The position numbers were made by a program, and so were the translations under genes. Below the pieces are notes generated by a model that worked only from the letters and a program-made list of their open reading frames with translations, made no database searches and was not told the origin of the DNA. A DNA stretch of 39,062 bases, from the NCBI GenBank assembly GCA_021151625.1, contig JAGKWY010000024.1, forward strand, positions 1-39,062. The letters run 5' to 3'. Of this stretch, positions 7,597 through 15,553 are shown in pieces (the stretch's first letter is position 1; the number at the start of each line of letters is the position of its first letter). Source of the stretch: Gammaproteobacteria bacterium (GTDB lineage: Bacteria > Pseudomonadota > Gammaproteobacteria > Pseudomonadales > Cellvibrionaceae).

Positions 7597-9849
7597 ATGA
7601 AATTTCGTTTTCCCATTGTCATCATCGATGAAGACTTCCGTTCCGAGAACACCTCGGGCTCCGGTATTCGCGCACTGGCCGATGCCATAGAGCAAGAGAA
7701 CTGGGAGGTGCTGGGTGTTACCAGCTACGGTGATTTGTCGCAGTTTGCGCAGCAACAATCGCGCGCTTCTGCATTTATCCTGTCGATCGATGACGAAGAA
7801 TTTGGTACCGGTTCGCAAGAAGAGACCGACCACGCCCTGAAAGCCCTGCGTGCGTTTGTGGAAGAGATTCGCTACAAGAACGCCGACATCCCGATTTATC
7901 TCTACGGTGAAACGCGCACCTCGCGCCATATTCCCAACGATATCCTGCGCGAGCTGCACGGCTTCATTCATATGTTTGAAGACACCCCCGAATTCGTAGC
8001 GCGCCATATTATTCGCGAAGCCAAATCCTATCTGGATGGCTTGGCACCACCATTCTTCCGCGCCCTGGTGCACTACGCGCAAGACGGTTCCTATTCCTGG
8101 CACTGCCCCGGTCATTCCGGCGGCGTAGCCTTTTTGAAATCGCCGATTGGCCAGATGTTTCACCAGTTCTTCGGCGAGCGTATGTTGCGCGCCGACGTGT
8201 GTAACGCGGTGGAAGAGTTGGGCCAGTTGCTCGATCACACCGGACCTATTGCTGCCTCCGAGCGCAATGCCGCGCGTATTTTTAACGCGGATCACTGCTA
8301 CTTTGTAACCAACGGTACTTCCACTTCCAACAAAATGGTGTGGCACTCAACCGTTGCGCCGGGCGATATAGTTGTTGTTGACCGCAACTGCCATAAATCA
8401 ATTCTGCACTCAATTATTATGTGCGGTGCGATTCCGGTATTCCTGATGCCGACGCGCAACAACCTCGGTATCATCGGCCCGATTCCGCTGGAAGAATTCA
8501 CCCCGGAAAGCATCGAGCGCAAAATCCAGGCGAACCCGTTTGCGCGTGAAGCGAAAAACAAAAAGCCGCGCATCCTCACCATCACTCAATCGACCTACGA
8601 TGGTGTGCTCTACAACGTAGAGACGCTGAAAAATATGCTCGACGGCAAAATTGATACGCTGCATTTCGATGAAGCCTGGTTGCCGCACGCGACTTTCCAT
8701 GAGTTTTACCGAGACATGCACGCGATTGGCAAAGATCGCCCGCGCGCCAAAGAGTCGATGATTTTCTCCACCCAATCCACGCACAAATTACTCGCCGGTT
8801 TATCGCAGGCATCGCAAGTATTGGTGCGTGAATCGGAAAAAGTAAAACTGGATCAGGATGCGTTTAACGAAGCTTACTTGATGCACACTTCCACCTCGCC
8901 GCAATACTCGATCATTGCATCATGCGATATCGCTGCGGCCATGATGGAAGCGCCCGGCGGTCATGCGTTGGTAGAAGAATCGATTTTGGAAGCGCTCGAT
9001 TTCCGCCGTGCCATGAAAAAAGTGGATGAGGAATGGGGTCAGGATTGGTGGTTCCAGGTATGGGGCCCGGATGAATTTGCCGCTGATGGTGTTGGTGATC
9101 GCGAAGACTGGGTATTGCGCAGCGATGACAACTGGCACGGCTTCGGCAAACTCGCGCCTAACTTCAACATGCTCGACCCGATCAAAGCCACCATCGTTAA
9201 CCCCGGCTTGTCGGTCAATGGTCAATTTGCCGAAACCGGTATTCCGGCTTCTATCGTGACCAAATACCTGGCCGAGAACGGCGTAATCATCGAGAAGTGC
9301 GGCCTCTATTCGTTCTTCATTATGTTCACCATCGGCATCACCAAAGGCCGCTGGAATACCTTGGTAGCAGCGCTGCAACAATTCAAAGATGACTACGACA
9401 AGAACCAGCCGATGTGGCGCATTATGCCGGAGTTTGCGCAAGCGAATCCGCGTTACGAGCGTATGGGCCTGCGCGATCTTTGCCAGCAGATCCACGATTT
9501 CTACAAGGCTTACGATGTTGCGCGTTTGACCACCGAAATGTATCTCTCCGATATGCAACCGGCGATGAAACCTTCCGATGCGTTTGCGAAAATGGCGCAC
9601 CGCGAAATCGAACGCGTGCCTATCGACCAGCTCGAAGGCCGCATCACCTCGATTTTGTTAACGCCTTATCCGCCGGGAATTCCGCTGTTAATTCCAGGTG
9701 AGCGTTTTAACAAAACCATCGTGGACTATTTGAAATTCGCACGCGATTTCAACGAGAAATTCCCCGGCTTCGAAACCGATGTTCATGGCCTGGTGAAACG
9801 CGAAGTGGATGGCAAAAAAGACTACTACGTCGACTGCGTAAAACAATAA
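7597..9849 (+). CDS. PLP-dependent arginine/lysine/ornithine decarboxylase
   Basis: This 750-aa protein belongs to the fold-III-independent AdiA/CadA/LdcC family (E. coli AdiA is 756 aa). Domain order is a receiver-like wing domain (about 1-125), a PLP-binding aminotransferase-like core (about 135-570) and a C-terminal domain (about 600-740). Core motifs include WHCPGHSGG, an NGTSTSNK loop, HFDEAW, and STQSTHKLLAG, where K397 is the predicted Schiff-base lysine. Such enzymes decarboxylate a basic amino acid to its diamine (agmatine, cadaverine or putrescine), giving polyamine precursors or acid resistance. Overall similarity favours the arginine-type branch, but the substrate cannot be fixed by eye. 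It is monocistronic: no antiporter is adjacent, and terminators flank it upstream (7449) and downstream (9873). Confidence 0.9.
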   Translation: MKFRFPIVIIDEDFRSENTSGSGIRALADAIEQENWEVLGVTSYGDLSQFAQQQSRASAFILSIDDEEFGTGSQEETDHALKALRAFVEEIRYKNADIPIYLYGETRTSRHIPNDILRELHGFIHMFEDTPEFVARHIIREAKSYLDGLAPPFFRALVHYAQDGSYSWHCPGHSGGVAFLKSPIGQMFHQFFGERMLRADVCNAVEELGQLLDHTGPIAASERNAARIFNADHCYFVTNGTSTSNKMVWHSTVAPGDIVVVDRNCHKSILHSIIMCGAIPVFLMPTRNNLGIIGPIPLEEFTPESIERKIQANPFAREAKNKKPRILTITQSTYDGVLYNVETLKNMLDGKIDTLHFDEAWLPHATFHEFYRDMHAIGKDRPRAKESMIFSTQSTHKLLAGLSQASQVLVRESEKVKLDQDAFNEAYLMHTSTSPQYSIIASCDIAAAMMEAPGGHALVEESILEALDFRRAMKKVDEEWGQDWWFQVWGPDEFAADGVGDREDWVLRSDDNWHGFGKLAPNFNMLDPIKATIVNPGLSVNGQFAETGIPASIVTKYLAENGVIIEKCGLYSFFIMFTIGITKGRWNTLVAALQQFKDDYDKNQPMWRIMPEFAQANPRYERMGLRDLCQQIHDFYKAYDVARLTTEMYLSDMQPAMKPSDAFAKMAHREIERVPIDQLEGRITSILLTPYPPGIPLLIPGERFNKTIVDYLKFARDFNEKFPGFETDVHGLVKREVDGKKDYYVDCVKQ

Positions 9850-9872
9850 AGCTGCAAGCTTTATTGGTATTG

Positions 9873-9908
9873 AATGGCGAATGTGTGAAAACGCATTCGC
9901 CATTTTTT
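9873..9908 (+). terminator. Terminator of the decarboxylase gene
   Basis: AATGGCGAATG (9873-9883) pairs perfectly with CATTCGCCATT (9894-9904) over a 10-base loop, followed by a T-run (TTTTTAT). It lies 23 bp after the stop codon. Confidence 0.88.
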
Positions 9909-9964
9909 ATTAGCACACCGAAAGGTGGCAAGGTGCTATCACGCACAGATTAGAGGAATGCTCG

Positions 9965-10123
9965 ATGATAATTGCGAGAAAAAAACTATTGGCGATTTGT
10001 GGTCGCGATGCTGTGAAGGTTGCCGCCGATTCATCTGGGGGGAAACAAGCATTGGCAAGCAATCAGGGATGCGCTGAAATGACCGATCAAGCCATCTACC
10101 TGATACCCCCCTGTGGTATGTAG
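9965..10123 (+). CDS. Possible small ORF, 52 aa, function unknown
   Basis: The frame opens with ATG and has AGAGGA seven bases upstream, a reasonable ribosome binding site, and it ends at TAG. The product begins with a basic-hydrophobic stretch (MIIARKKLLAICG), has three cysteines and ends in IPPCGM. No family is recognised. Support is only the binding site and position just before the peptide cluster. It could equally be a chance frame or a decayed fragment. Confidence 0.22.
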   Translation: MIIARKKLLAICGRDAVKVAADSSGGKQALASNQGCAEMTDQAIYLIPPCGM

Positions 10124-10465
10124 CAAAGACTATCGAGCACAACTGGTCTCGCAATGTGCTGTTAATGCATCGAAGCCTGATCACACCACTTTTACGTGTG
10201 TTCTGGTGTTGCCAGGATGCAGGTTCACATGTGTCGATGCGTACGAAACGAGTTTCATCAACAAGAATCCCTTGTGATGCTGGAGTACTCATTGTCGTTT
10301 AAATTTTTATACTGCTGATGAATAAATGTTTAATAAAAAATAAAATCATAATAGGCGGTAAATAAATTATTACCTAGATGTGTTACACAGCCATTAACTT
10401 GCAGTTTTCAAAAAATTGAATAAGTTCACATTGATAATATTGGCGCCCTGTTCGTCTCTGATTTG

Positions 10466-10494
10466 TTGACCGCAATTTCAAAATGCCATAGCCT
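10466..10494 (+). promoter_or_regulatory. Possible sigma70-type promoter of the peptide gene
   Basis: TTGACC (10466-10471) and TAGCCT (10489-10494) are 17 bases apart. The -35 is good and the -10 is weak. Transcription would begin near 10501, about 55 bases before the start codon. Confidence 0.3.
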
Positions 10495-10521
10495 CTGTTG
10501 CAACAGTCATGATGGCTGTTG
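10495..10521. promoter_or_regulatory. 12-bp palindrome and overlapping hairpin in the peptide-gene leader
   Basis: CTGTTGCAACAG (10495-10506) is a perfect palindrome. Its second half, CAACAG, can instead pair with CTGTTG at 10516-10521, giving a 9-bp stem with one wobble over a TGA loop. The site could be an operator at the transcription start or alternative leader RNA structures. There is no direct evidence for either. Confidence 0.4.
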
Positions 10522-10557
10522 TTATGTTGTATAACCTTAACTAAGGAGTAAATGTTT

Positions 10558-10695
10558 ATGAAAGAACTCGTTATTCAACCTTTGGATGTTCAAATAGATG
10601 AAGCTGGTTGTCTGGAGGTCGCTCGTCTTGGGCCGCGAGACGTTACCAAAATTGTTACCGCTGTAATCAAGGCCGTTAGCGATATTATGAGTTAG
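10558..10695 (+). CDS. Small 45-aa peptide, candidate precursor or leaderless export substrate
   Basis: The frame encodes 45 aa, starting MKELVIQPLD and ending AVSDIMS. An AAGGAG site nine bases upstream supports the ATG at 10558; an in-frame ATG at 10552 sits too close to that site. The N-terminal half is acidic with a single cysteine (C18) in an EAGCLEV segment. After a central LGPRD turn, residues about 29-45 have hydrophobic residues every three to four positions (V, IV, VI, V, IM), predicting an amphipathic helix. There is no Sec signal peptide and no double-glycine leader. It is the first gene of the cluster, and a stem-loop separates it from the next gene, as is common where a structural peptide gene is expressed above the rest of its operon. 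Being a precursor or bacteriocin-like peptide is inference; an unrelated small regulatory protein is possible. Confidence 0.62.
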   Translation: MKELVIQPLDVQIDEAGCLEVARLGPRDVTKIVTAVIKAVSDIMS

Positions 10696-10728
10696 TTTTT
10701 TCGCTTCGGTTATTAGATTATGATAGAT

Positions 10729-10763
10729 ATCAAGGATAGATAATTAGTTTTACTATCCTTGAT
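10729..10763 (+). terminator. Stem-loop between the peptide gene and the first HEAT gene (partial terminator/attenuator)
   Basis: ATCAAGGATA (10729-10738) pairs perfectly with TATCCTTGAT (10754-10763) across a 15-base AT-rich loop. It is followed by TCGGGTTTCTTTT, a weak U-rich tail. Such structures commonly permit partial read-through or protect the 3' end of an upstream short mRNA. The next ribosome binding site begins 18 bases later. Confidence 0.6.
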
Positions 10764-10795
10764 TCGGGTTTCTTTTAATCAAGGAGTAGAGAGAA

Positions 10796-11668
10796 TTGGA
10801 TTCAAATAGCTCCACTAAAACTCTTCTGGAAATATTTGATATTGACGTATCAAAAAAATTGTATAAAAGCCCCGTTGAGTCGTTTTGGCAATGCAGAAGT
10901 GATTTCGAATTGCTTCTAAATTCAGATGCCATAGTCAATGAATTAAATAACTCAATTCGCCCGCAGATTGATAATCCAAGCTATATTTCGCAAAAAGCCC
11001 ACATAAATAATTTTTTCTTGCTCGATAGTCAATATTACGATTTAAGTATTTCCTGGTATTTGGAAAATCAAACGAGCACGTTTCAGAATGGCAACTACAT
11101 ATCCAGCCCAACAGGTTTATGTACCATGGGTAAGCATGGAATGATCGCTGCTATCGGGAAGAAATCTGTTGTCTATGATTTATATGAAATGCCGGAAGTG
11201 AATATAGAAATATTTGAGCCTGGGTTGAAATTAAAAAAAATTGATACTTTGGAGTTAAAGCCCGGTCAGGTGTTTGAAGTAAATGGGCTCAAGCATGTGC
11301 TTGGTATACATGAAACCTTCGGTCAATGTTTATTGCGATTTTACTCGGCTCCGGTATCTTCAATAATCTGGTCTTTCGATAAGGAAACGTTGAAATCGTG
11401 GGGAGCTAGTGCAACGGTATTAAAGCAAACCCAGATAAAGGTTTTGATAAATATCCTGAAAAGATTAAATTATCAAGAGTCTGCCGCTAATATTTTGCAG
11501 TACTGCGAGCATGAAAGTCATGAAGTTCGTTGGGAGGCAATTATAGCGCTGGGTATTTTGGCTCCGGAAATGGCAATGCAACAACTGGAAAAGGCAATTC
11601 TTGACGTTCATCCTCATGTATCCTCAGCTGCAAAAAAAGCACTTCAGGAAATTAATGGCAATATTTAG
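10796..11668 (+). CDS. HEAT-repeat protein with cupin-like region, paralogue 1
   Basis: This protein has 290 aa from a TTG start, supported by AAGGAG nine bases upstream and no better alternative. Residues about 60-190 look beta-rich and contain an LKPGQVFEVNGLKHVLGIHE segment (H167, H172) that resembles the second conserved cupin motif. Clear metal-binding residues of the first motif are missing. Residues 213-287 form two to three HEAT-like helical pairs (HESHEVRWEAIIALGILAP, VHPHVSSAAKKALQEI). No signal peptide or membrane segment is seen, so it is cytoplasmic. It shares layout with the next gene, suggesting an ancient tandem duplication. In context it may bind or modify the 45-aa peptide, or chaperone it to the exporters. 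No precise family is recognised. Confidence 0.75.
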   Translation: MDSNSSTKTLLEIFDIDVSKKLYKSPVESFWQCRSDFELLLNSDAIVNELNNSIRPQIDNPSYISQKAHINNFFLLDSQYYDLSISWYLENQTSTFQNGNYISSPTGLCTMGKHGMIAAIGKKSVVYDLYEMPEVNIEIFEPGLKLKKIDTLELKPGQVFEVNGLKHVLGIHETFGQCLLRFYSAPVSSIIWSFDKETLKSWGASATVLKQTQIKVLINILKRLNYQESAANILQYCEHESHEVRWEAIIALGILAPEMAMQQLEKAILDVHPHVSSAAKKALQEINGNI

Positions 11669-11679
11669 AAGGAGTTTCT

Positions 11680-12570
11680 ATGGCCCTCACTTTTAATCAT
11701 CCAACCGAAGAAAGCATTGAGCTTGCTGATTTCCTTAGTTTCCTGCGTGAATATATTGATTATAGGGATTTTGAAAGTGTTTGCAGTTCGTCTGAGATGC
11801 TCAAAAAGCTATCTAATAACAAAGTATTTATTCCTAAGATATTGAATTCTCAGTTATTGAATATGTTGGGAGATGACTTTACATTCTATACCAACCAGTC
11901 AGCGGTGCTTGCTTCTGAGGGGCGGTTTGCTGTCCGGCTGAATACTTGGCCAGTTCTATCTGCGGATTCTAGGCGAGCTAAAATTCAAGCTCAACAATAT
12001 TCCTACTATGATGCGCACGATCATAATTTTGCATTTGTCACTGTGGGATATTATGGGCCGGGATACATGACAAAGATTTATGAATATGACAGGAGCAAAG
12101 TGAAGGGTTATATTGGCGAGCCTGTCAATTTGCAATTCCTCGAAGAAACTACATTGCCTGCGGGTAAAGTGATGGCATATCGACCATTTGCGGATATCCA
12201 TTCACAATTTTCTCCAATCGATTTTTCAATGTCATTGAATGTGTTGGTTTCTGATCCATTATCGTCATTAACAGAGCAATATTATTTCGATCTTGATCAT
12301 CAAACAATAAGTGGATATGTTGAGTCGCTGTCAGCTAGACGAGTTTCCGTTATTGAAGCACTTGGCATCGTAGGTGATGATGAATCGGTAGGGTTGCTGT
12401 TGGATTTAGGCAAGAAACATCAATGCGTTAGAACCCGGGTGGCAGCACTGCAAACTGCCTTATTGTTAAAGCCATCCATGTCTGAATGTATTGTTAGCAT
12501 CGCACATACTGATGACAATGGCAGGGTGCGCCTTGCACTCGAGAATTCTGTTCTTCTGGGGGGCTTATGA
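11680..12570 (+). CDS. HEAT-repeat protein with cupin-like region, paralogue 2
   Basis: This is a 296-aa cytoplasmic protein with AGAAGGAG upstream of its ATG, 11 bp after paralogue 1. Residues about 75-190 show a cupin-like pattern: YYDAHDHNFAFVTVGYYGPG (H113, H115 and a following glycine turn) and LPAGKVMAYRPFADIHSQF (H174), which could together form a metal site. Residues about 217-292 are HEAT-like helical repeats (SVIEALGIVGDDESVGLLLDL, CVRTRVAALQTALLL, NGRVRLALE). Unlike paralogue 1 it keeps the HxH pair, so it is the better candidate for an active metal enzyme, with paralogue 1 as a partner. Its stop codon overlaps the next start (ATGA), coupling its translation to the ABC ATPase. The assignment as cupin is inference from motifs. 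Confidence 0.75.
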   Translation: MALTFNHPTEESIELADFLSFLREYIDYRDFESVCSSSEMLKKLSNNKVFIPKILNSQLLNMLGDDFTFYTNQSAVLASEGRFAVRLNTWPVLSADSRRAKIQAQQYSYYDAHDHNFAFVTVGYYGPGYMTKIYEYDRSKVKGYIGEPVNLQFLEETTLPAGKVMAYRPFADIHSQFSPIDFSMSLNVLVSDPLSSLTEQYYFDLDHQTISGYVESLSARRVSVIEALGIVGDDESVGLLLDLGKKHQCVRTRVAALQTALLLKPSMSECIVSIAHTDDNGRVRLALENSVLLGGL

Positions 12571-13493
12571 TAAGCGCTTTCAGTGTTGATAATGTTTCTA
12601 AAAACTTTTCTATAAGTTATGGAGAGATGGGCGCTGTTAAAAATATTTCCTTTGATGTTAGTCCTGGGTCGATACTCGCATTAACCGGACCTAATGGAGC
12701 TGGAAAGAGTACATTAATTAAAATGTGCTTGGGTCTCATAACTCCAGATTCGGGTTCCATTTATGCAAATGGTAAGGATATTAGAAGTAATCTTGACTAT
12801 TTGAGAATGGTAGGTTCTATGCTGGATGGAAATAGAAACATATTTTGGCGCCTCTCGGCTATGGAAAATATAGAGTACTTCGCCCAATTAAAGGGAATGA
12901 GGGCAAAAGATGCTCGGGTTAAAGGTATCAGTTTATTAGAAAAGTTTTCTATTAAAGAGAAAATGTCAGAAGTTGTCAGCAATTTATCCAAGGGGACTCA
13001 GCAAAAAATCTCTATCATTTGCGCATTGATTCATAACCCTTCCCTCATATTTTTTGACGAACCGACAAATGGATTAGATATTTCTTCATGTGAAATGTTT
13101 ATGGATGTAGTGAGAGAATACGCAAGGAACGGATCTTCTATTGTAATTGTGAGTCATCAGCTTGACTTTGTTCATAAAATTTCTTCCGATTGCATCAATA
13201 TTGACGGTGGCCAGATTTCCTATCGAGGCAATATTCTAGATTATTTAAAAACAAAGGATGCCTTTTATGAGATCGAGCTTGAGAAAATTATTTCCGATGA
13301 GGATGCGAAAATTATTAGTTCCAAAATATTCGGGTCTATAGTGTCGGGAAAAGTTGTGGTCTGCGAGGCGAGCAACACTAATCTGGAATCATTATTGAGT
13401 ATGTTGCAAGATAATGTTGTGATTAAAGTTGGTAAGGTTGGTTTTGACAACTGTGTATTTTCGCAAATGGAAAATGTCACGAAAAAGGAATAG
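12567..13493 (+). CDS. ABC transporter ATP-binding protein, ABC-2 exporter type
   Basis: This 308-aa protein has a complete nucleotide-binding domain: Walker A GPNGAGKST at 41-49, a signature reading LSKGTQQK in place of the usual LSGGQ, Walker B LIFFDEPTNGLD and the switch histidine in IVSHQ. Residues about 220-308 are an extra C-terminal domain, as in several drug- and peptide-export ATPases of the CcmA/NatA/DrrA class. It overlaps the upstream gene by four bases and is followed three bases later by its permease, so the two form one transporter. The substrate is unknown; the position after the peptide and HEAT genes suggests peptide export or self-protection. Confidence 0.93.
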   Translation: MISAFSVDNVSKNFSISYGEMGAVKNISFDVSPGSILALTGPNGAGKSTLIKMCLGLITPDSGSIYANGKDIRSNLDYLRMVGSMLDGNRNIFWRLSAMENIEYFAQLKGMRAKDARVKGISLLEKFSIKEKMSEVVSNLSKGTQQKISIICALIHNPSLIFFDEPTNGLDISSCEMFMDVVREYARNGSSIVIVSHQLDFVHKISSDCINIDGGQISYRGNILDYLKTKDAFYEIELEKIISDEDAKIISSKIFGSIVSGKVVVCEASNTNLESLLSMLQDNVVIKVGKVGFDNCVFSQMENVTKKE

Positions 13494-13496
13494 ATA

Positions 13497-14279
13497 ATGA
13501 TTGATTCGAATTTAATTAATATTATTAAGGCAGAAAACAAGAGAATTTTTTCTATAAAAATGCGCTATAAGGTGGAGGCCTTTGGGGGTGTTTTTATTGC
13601 TCTAGTTACCTTTTTTTTGCTGCTTCAAGGGTTGTCCTTAACTACTAATGCTGATATGGGATTGGGTGATACCAAGGAAGGTTTATATCTTGGCTTCTTA
13701 TGTTGGTTAATTTTAGTGGGAGGCATATCCCAGATTGTGGATGATATTGAAGACAATGCCAAGTTGGGAACATTGGAGTCTCTTTTTCTAAGCGTCCACA
13801 GTCCGGTAAGAATATTGTACGTGAGGTCAATTGTTTCGCTTTTGTGGGGGATTCCGTTAATTTTGATTTTTGGGATTGTAGGTCATTATGTTATAAACAG
13901 TGAGCTAACGTTTAGTTCGCGCGTTATTTTTCCTCTTGTTGCTTTGGATCTAACGGCGACAGGATTTAGTTTCTTTCTGGGGGGGCTCGCACTGATTTAT
14001 AAGAGAGTGCAGCCAGTTGTTGTTTTATGTCAATTGATGGCTATTGCTTCGTTGTTTCCATACAACTATGGTTCATTTGAGCAAGAACTTATTTTATTTG
14101 CACCAGTTTTACCTGTTATGCAGAGTATTCGGGACATTATTTTAAAGGCCGAATTGCTAAATGTCCTCCATCTTTATTTGCTGATTGTGAATGGTTTTGT
14201 GTATTTAATGGCAGGTGTATACTTTTTTCGATGGGCTATTAGTTCATCAAAAAAAAGTGGAGGATTGAGTCAGCATTAA
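13497..14279 (+). CDS. ABC-2 type transporter permease
   Basis: This 260-aa integral membrane protein has about six hydrophobic helices (near residues 29-49, 63-83, 105-128, 138-165, 175-192 and 226-248). It follows its ATPase by 3 bp. The arrangement and size match ABC-2 family permeases that work as dimers with a separate ATPase. The N-terminal INIIKAENKRIFSIKMRYK amphipathic stretch is typical of the cytoplasmic start of this family. No peptidase domain is fused. It is the partner of the 12567-13493 gene. Confidence 0.85.
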   Translation: MIDSNLINIIKAENKRIFSIKMRYKVEAFGGVFIALVTFFLLLQGLSLTTNADMGLGDTKEGLYLGFLCWLILVGGISQIVDDIEDNAKLGTLESLFLSVHSPVRILYVRSIVSLLWGIPLILIFGIVGHYVINSELTFSSRVIFPLVALDLTATGFSFFLGGLALIYKRVQPVVVLCQLMAIASLFPYNYGSFEQELILFAPVLPVMQSIRDIILKAELLNVLHLYLLIVNGFVYLMAGVYFFRWAISSSKKSGGLSQH

Positions 14280-14380
14280 CAGCACACATAATACTTCGCG
14301 CTTTAATCAATGCGAGAAAGTTAGAGAGTGTACTGAACGTATTATTGTGAAACCTATTTCAATATGATTAGGGGATAAAG

Positions 14381-15553
14381 GTGTTTGCAAAAAGGAATAT
14401 ATACAAGATATGCGGTATTTTAATTCTATGTGGCTCATTCTTTTGCATATGGGGGTATGGTGACGCAGGAGAAAAGAAAGAGGCTGCCCATAAGCCTGAA
14501 TTTCATACTCAAGCAGTTACGCGTGGAAAAGTTGAGGAATATGTATCAGGGATTGGTACGTTGAATCCTCATGAGGTCGTATTAGTCGGCTCCCGGCTTT
14601 CTGGAACGGTTCAAAAAATTCATACTGATTTTAATCGCACGGTGAGTGCTGGTCAATTATTGTTAGAGTTGGACCCCGCAATTTATAGGGCTGAGTTGAA
14701 GCGTGCAAAAGCAAATCTAGCGGTAGCGGGTGCTTCGTTGGATATTGCTAAATCTAATTATAATCGAAAAGAGAAATTGTTTTATAAAAAATTCATATCT
14801 AGCTCAGAGTATGAAGAAGAAAAACAGAAAAGAGTCTCTGCTGACGCTCAATATGAACTTGCATTAGCCGATGTGGATAAAGCACAAACTGATATTGATA
14901 ATACGCTAATTCGATCTCCTATCGATGGAGTCATACTCAAGCGTGAAGTTGAACAGGGGCAAACCATAGCTTCAGTATTTCAAACACCCATTCTCTTTCA
15001 TATTGCGCAGGATTTCAAATCAATGCGATTAGATGCGGAAGTTTCCGAGATGGATATAGCGAAAGTGCGTGAAGGAATGGAGGCATATTTTTTAGTTGAA
15101 GCATATGATTCCCGGCAGTTTAAAGGTGTTGTGAAACAACTACGGCTTCAGCCGAACTCTAACAATGGAGTCGTCACTTATAATGTTATTATTGATGTCG
15201 ATAACCCAGAGAGATTGCTGTTGCCTGGAATGACTGCGAATGTGAGAATACTAACAGGAAAAGTTAATAACGTATTGCGCATCCCAACAAAGGCGATTTA
15301 TTTTGTTCCTGTCGAAGAGTCCGCTGCTAATTTTCTGCAAGAGCCCGAGGTAGATGTTTCTGACAATGAAGATGTCTCCGAGATTAAAAACTCTAAAAAT
15401 ATTCATAAAGTGTTTCGCTTGGATAAAGATGGGGGATTACTTCCTGTAAAAGTTATTGCTGGAGTGTCAAATAGACACTACACCCAGATTTTGGAGTCTG
15501 ACTTGAAGGAAAATGATTTGTTGGTGGTCCAACAAATACAGGAGAAAAACTGA
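14381..15553 (+). CDS. MacA/HlyD-like periplasmic adaptor of an ABC exporter
   Basis: This 390-aa protein starts at a GTG with AGGGG nearby. An N-terminal hydrophobic segment (ICGILILCGSFFCIWGYG) acts as membrane anchor or signal. It is followed by a half-lipoyl segment (VLVGSRLSGTVQKIHTDFNRTVSAGQLLLELD), a short coiled-coil hairpin (about 100-165), the second half-lipoyl segment (IRSPIDGVILKREVEQGQTI) and a beta-barrel region, as in MacA. The stretch LQEPEVDVSDNEDVSEIKNS at about 319-338 is an acidic insertion. A 101-bp gap precedes it, so it may have its own promoter. Its TGA overlaps the next ATG. It would link the MacB-like pump to an outer-membrane TolC channel, which is not in the window. 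Confidence 0.9.
   Translation: MFAKRNIYKICGILILCGSFFCIWGYGDAGEKKEAAHKPEFHTQAVTRGKVEEYVSGIGTLNPHEVVLVGSRLSGTVQKIHTDFNRTVSAGQLLLELDPAIYRAELKRAKANLAVAGASLDIAKSNYNRKEKLFYKKFISSSEYEEEKQKRVSADAQYELALADVDKAQTDIDNTLIRSPIDGVILKREVEQGQTIASVFQTPILFHIAQDFKSMRLDAEVSEMDIAKVREGMEAYFLVEAYDSRQFKGVVKQLRLQPNSNNGVVTYNVIIDVDNPERLLLPGMTANVRILTGKVNNVLRIPTKAIYFVPVEESAANFLQEPEVDVSDNEDVSEIKNSKNIHKVFRLDKDGGLLPVKVIAGVSNRHYTQILESDLKENDLLVVQQIQEKN

Larger units (their letters stand above)
9909..10557. other. Long non-coding interval upstream of the peptide cluster
   Basis: No recognised gene lies in these roughly 650 bases. Base composition changes within it: 9909-10290 resembles the flanking genome, and from about 10290 the sequence becomes AT-rich like the cluster that follows. 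A 52-codon frame at 9965-10123 is listed separately. A minus-strand frame at 9939-10292 encodes nothing recognisable and has no convincing start. The 3' part should contain the promoter of the 10558 gene. The earlier part may be a decayed gene fragment. Confidence 0.5.

Noticed and set aside
7531..8346. 271-codon minus-strand frame overlapping the decarboxylase
   Set aside because: It is antisense to a clear AdiA-type gene with all motifs; the product matches nothing and the frame follows from codon bias of the real gene.
9939..10292. 117-codon minus-strand frame in the gap before the peptide cluster
   Set aside because: No domain recognised, no clear ribosome binding site, and a competing plus-strand frame with better start signals; possibly a decayed gene, but not supportable.
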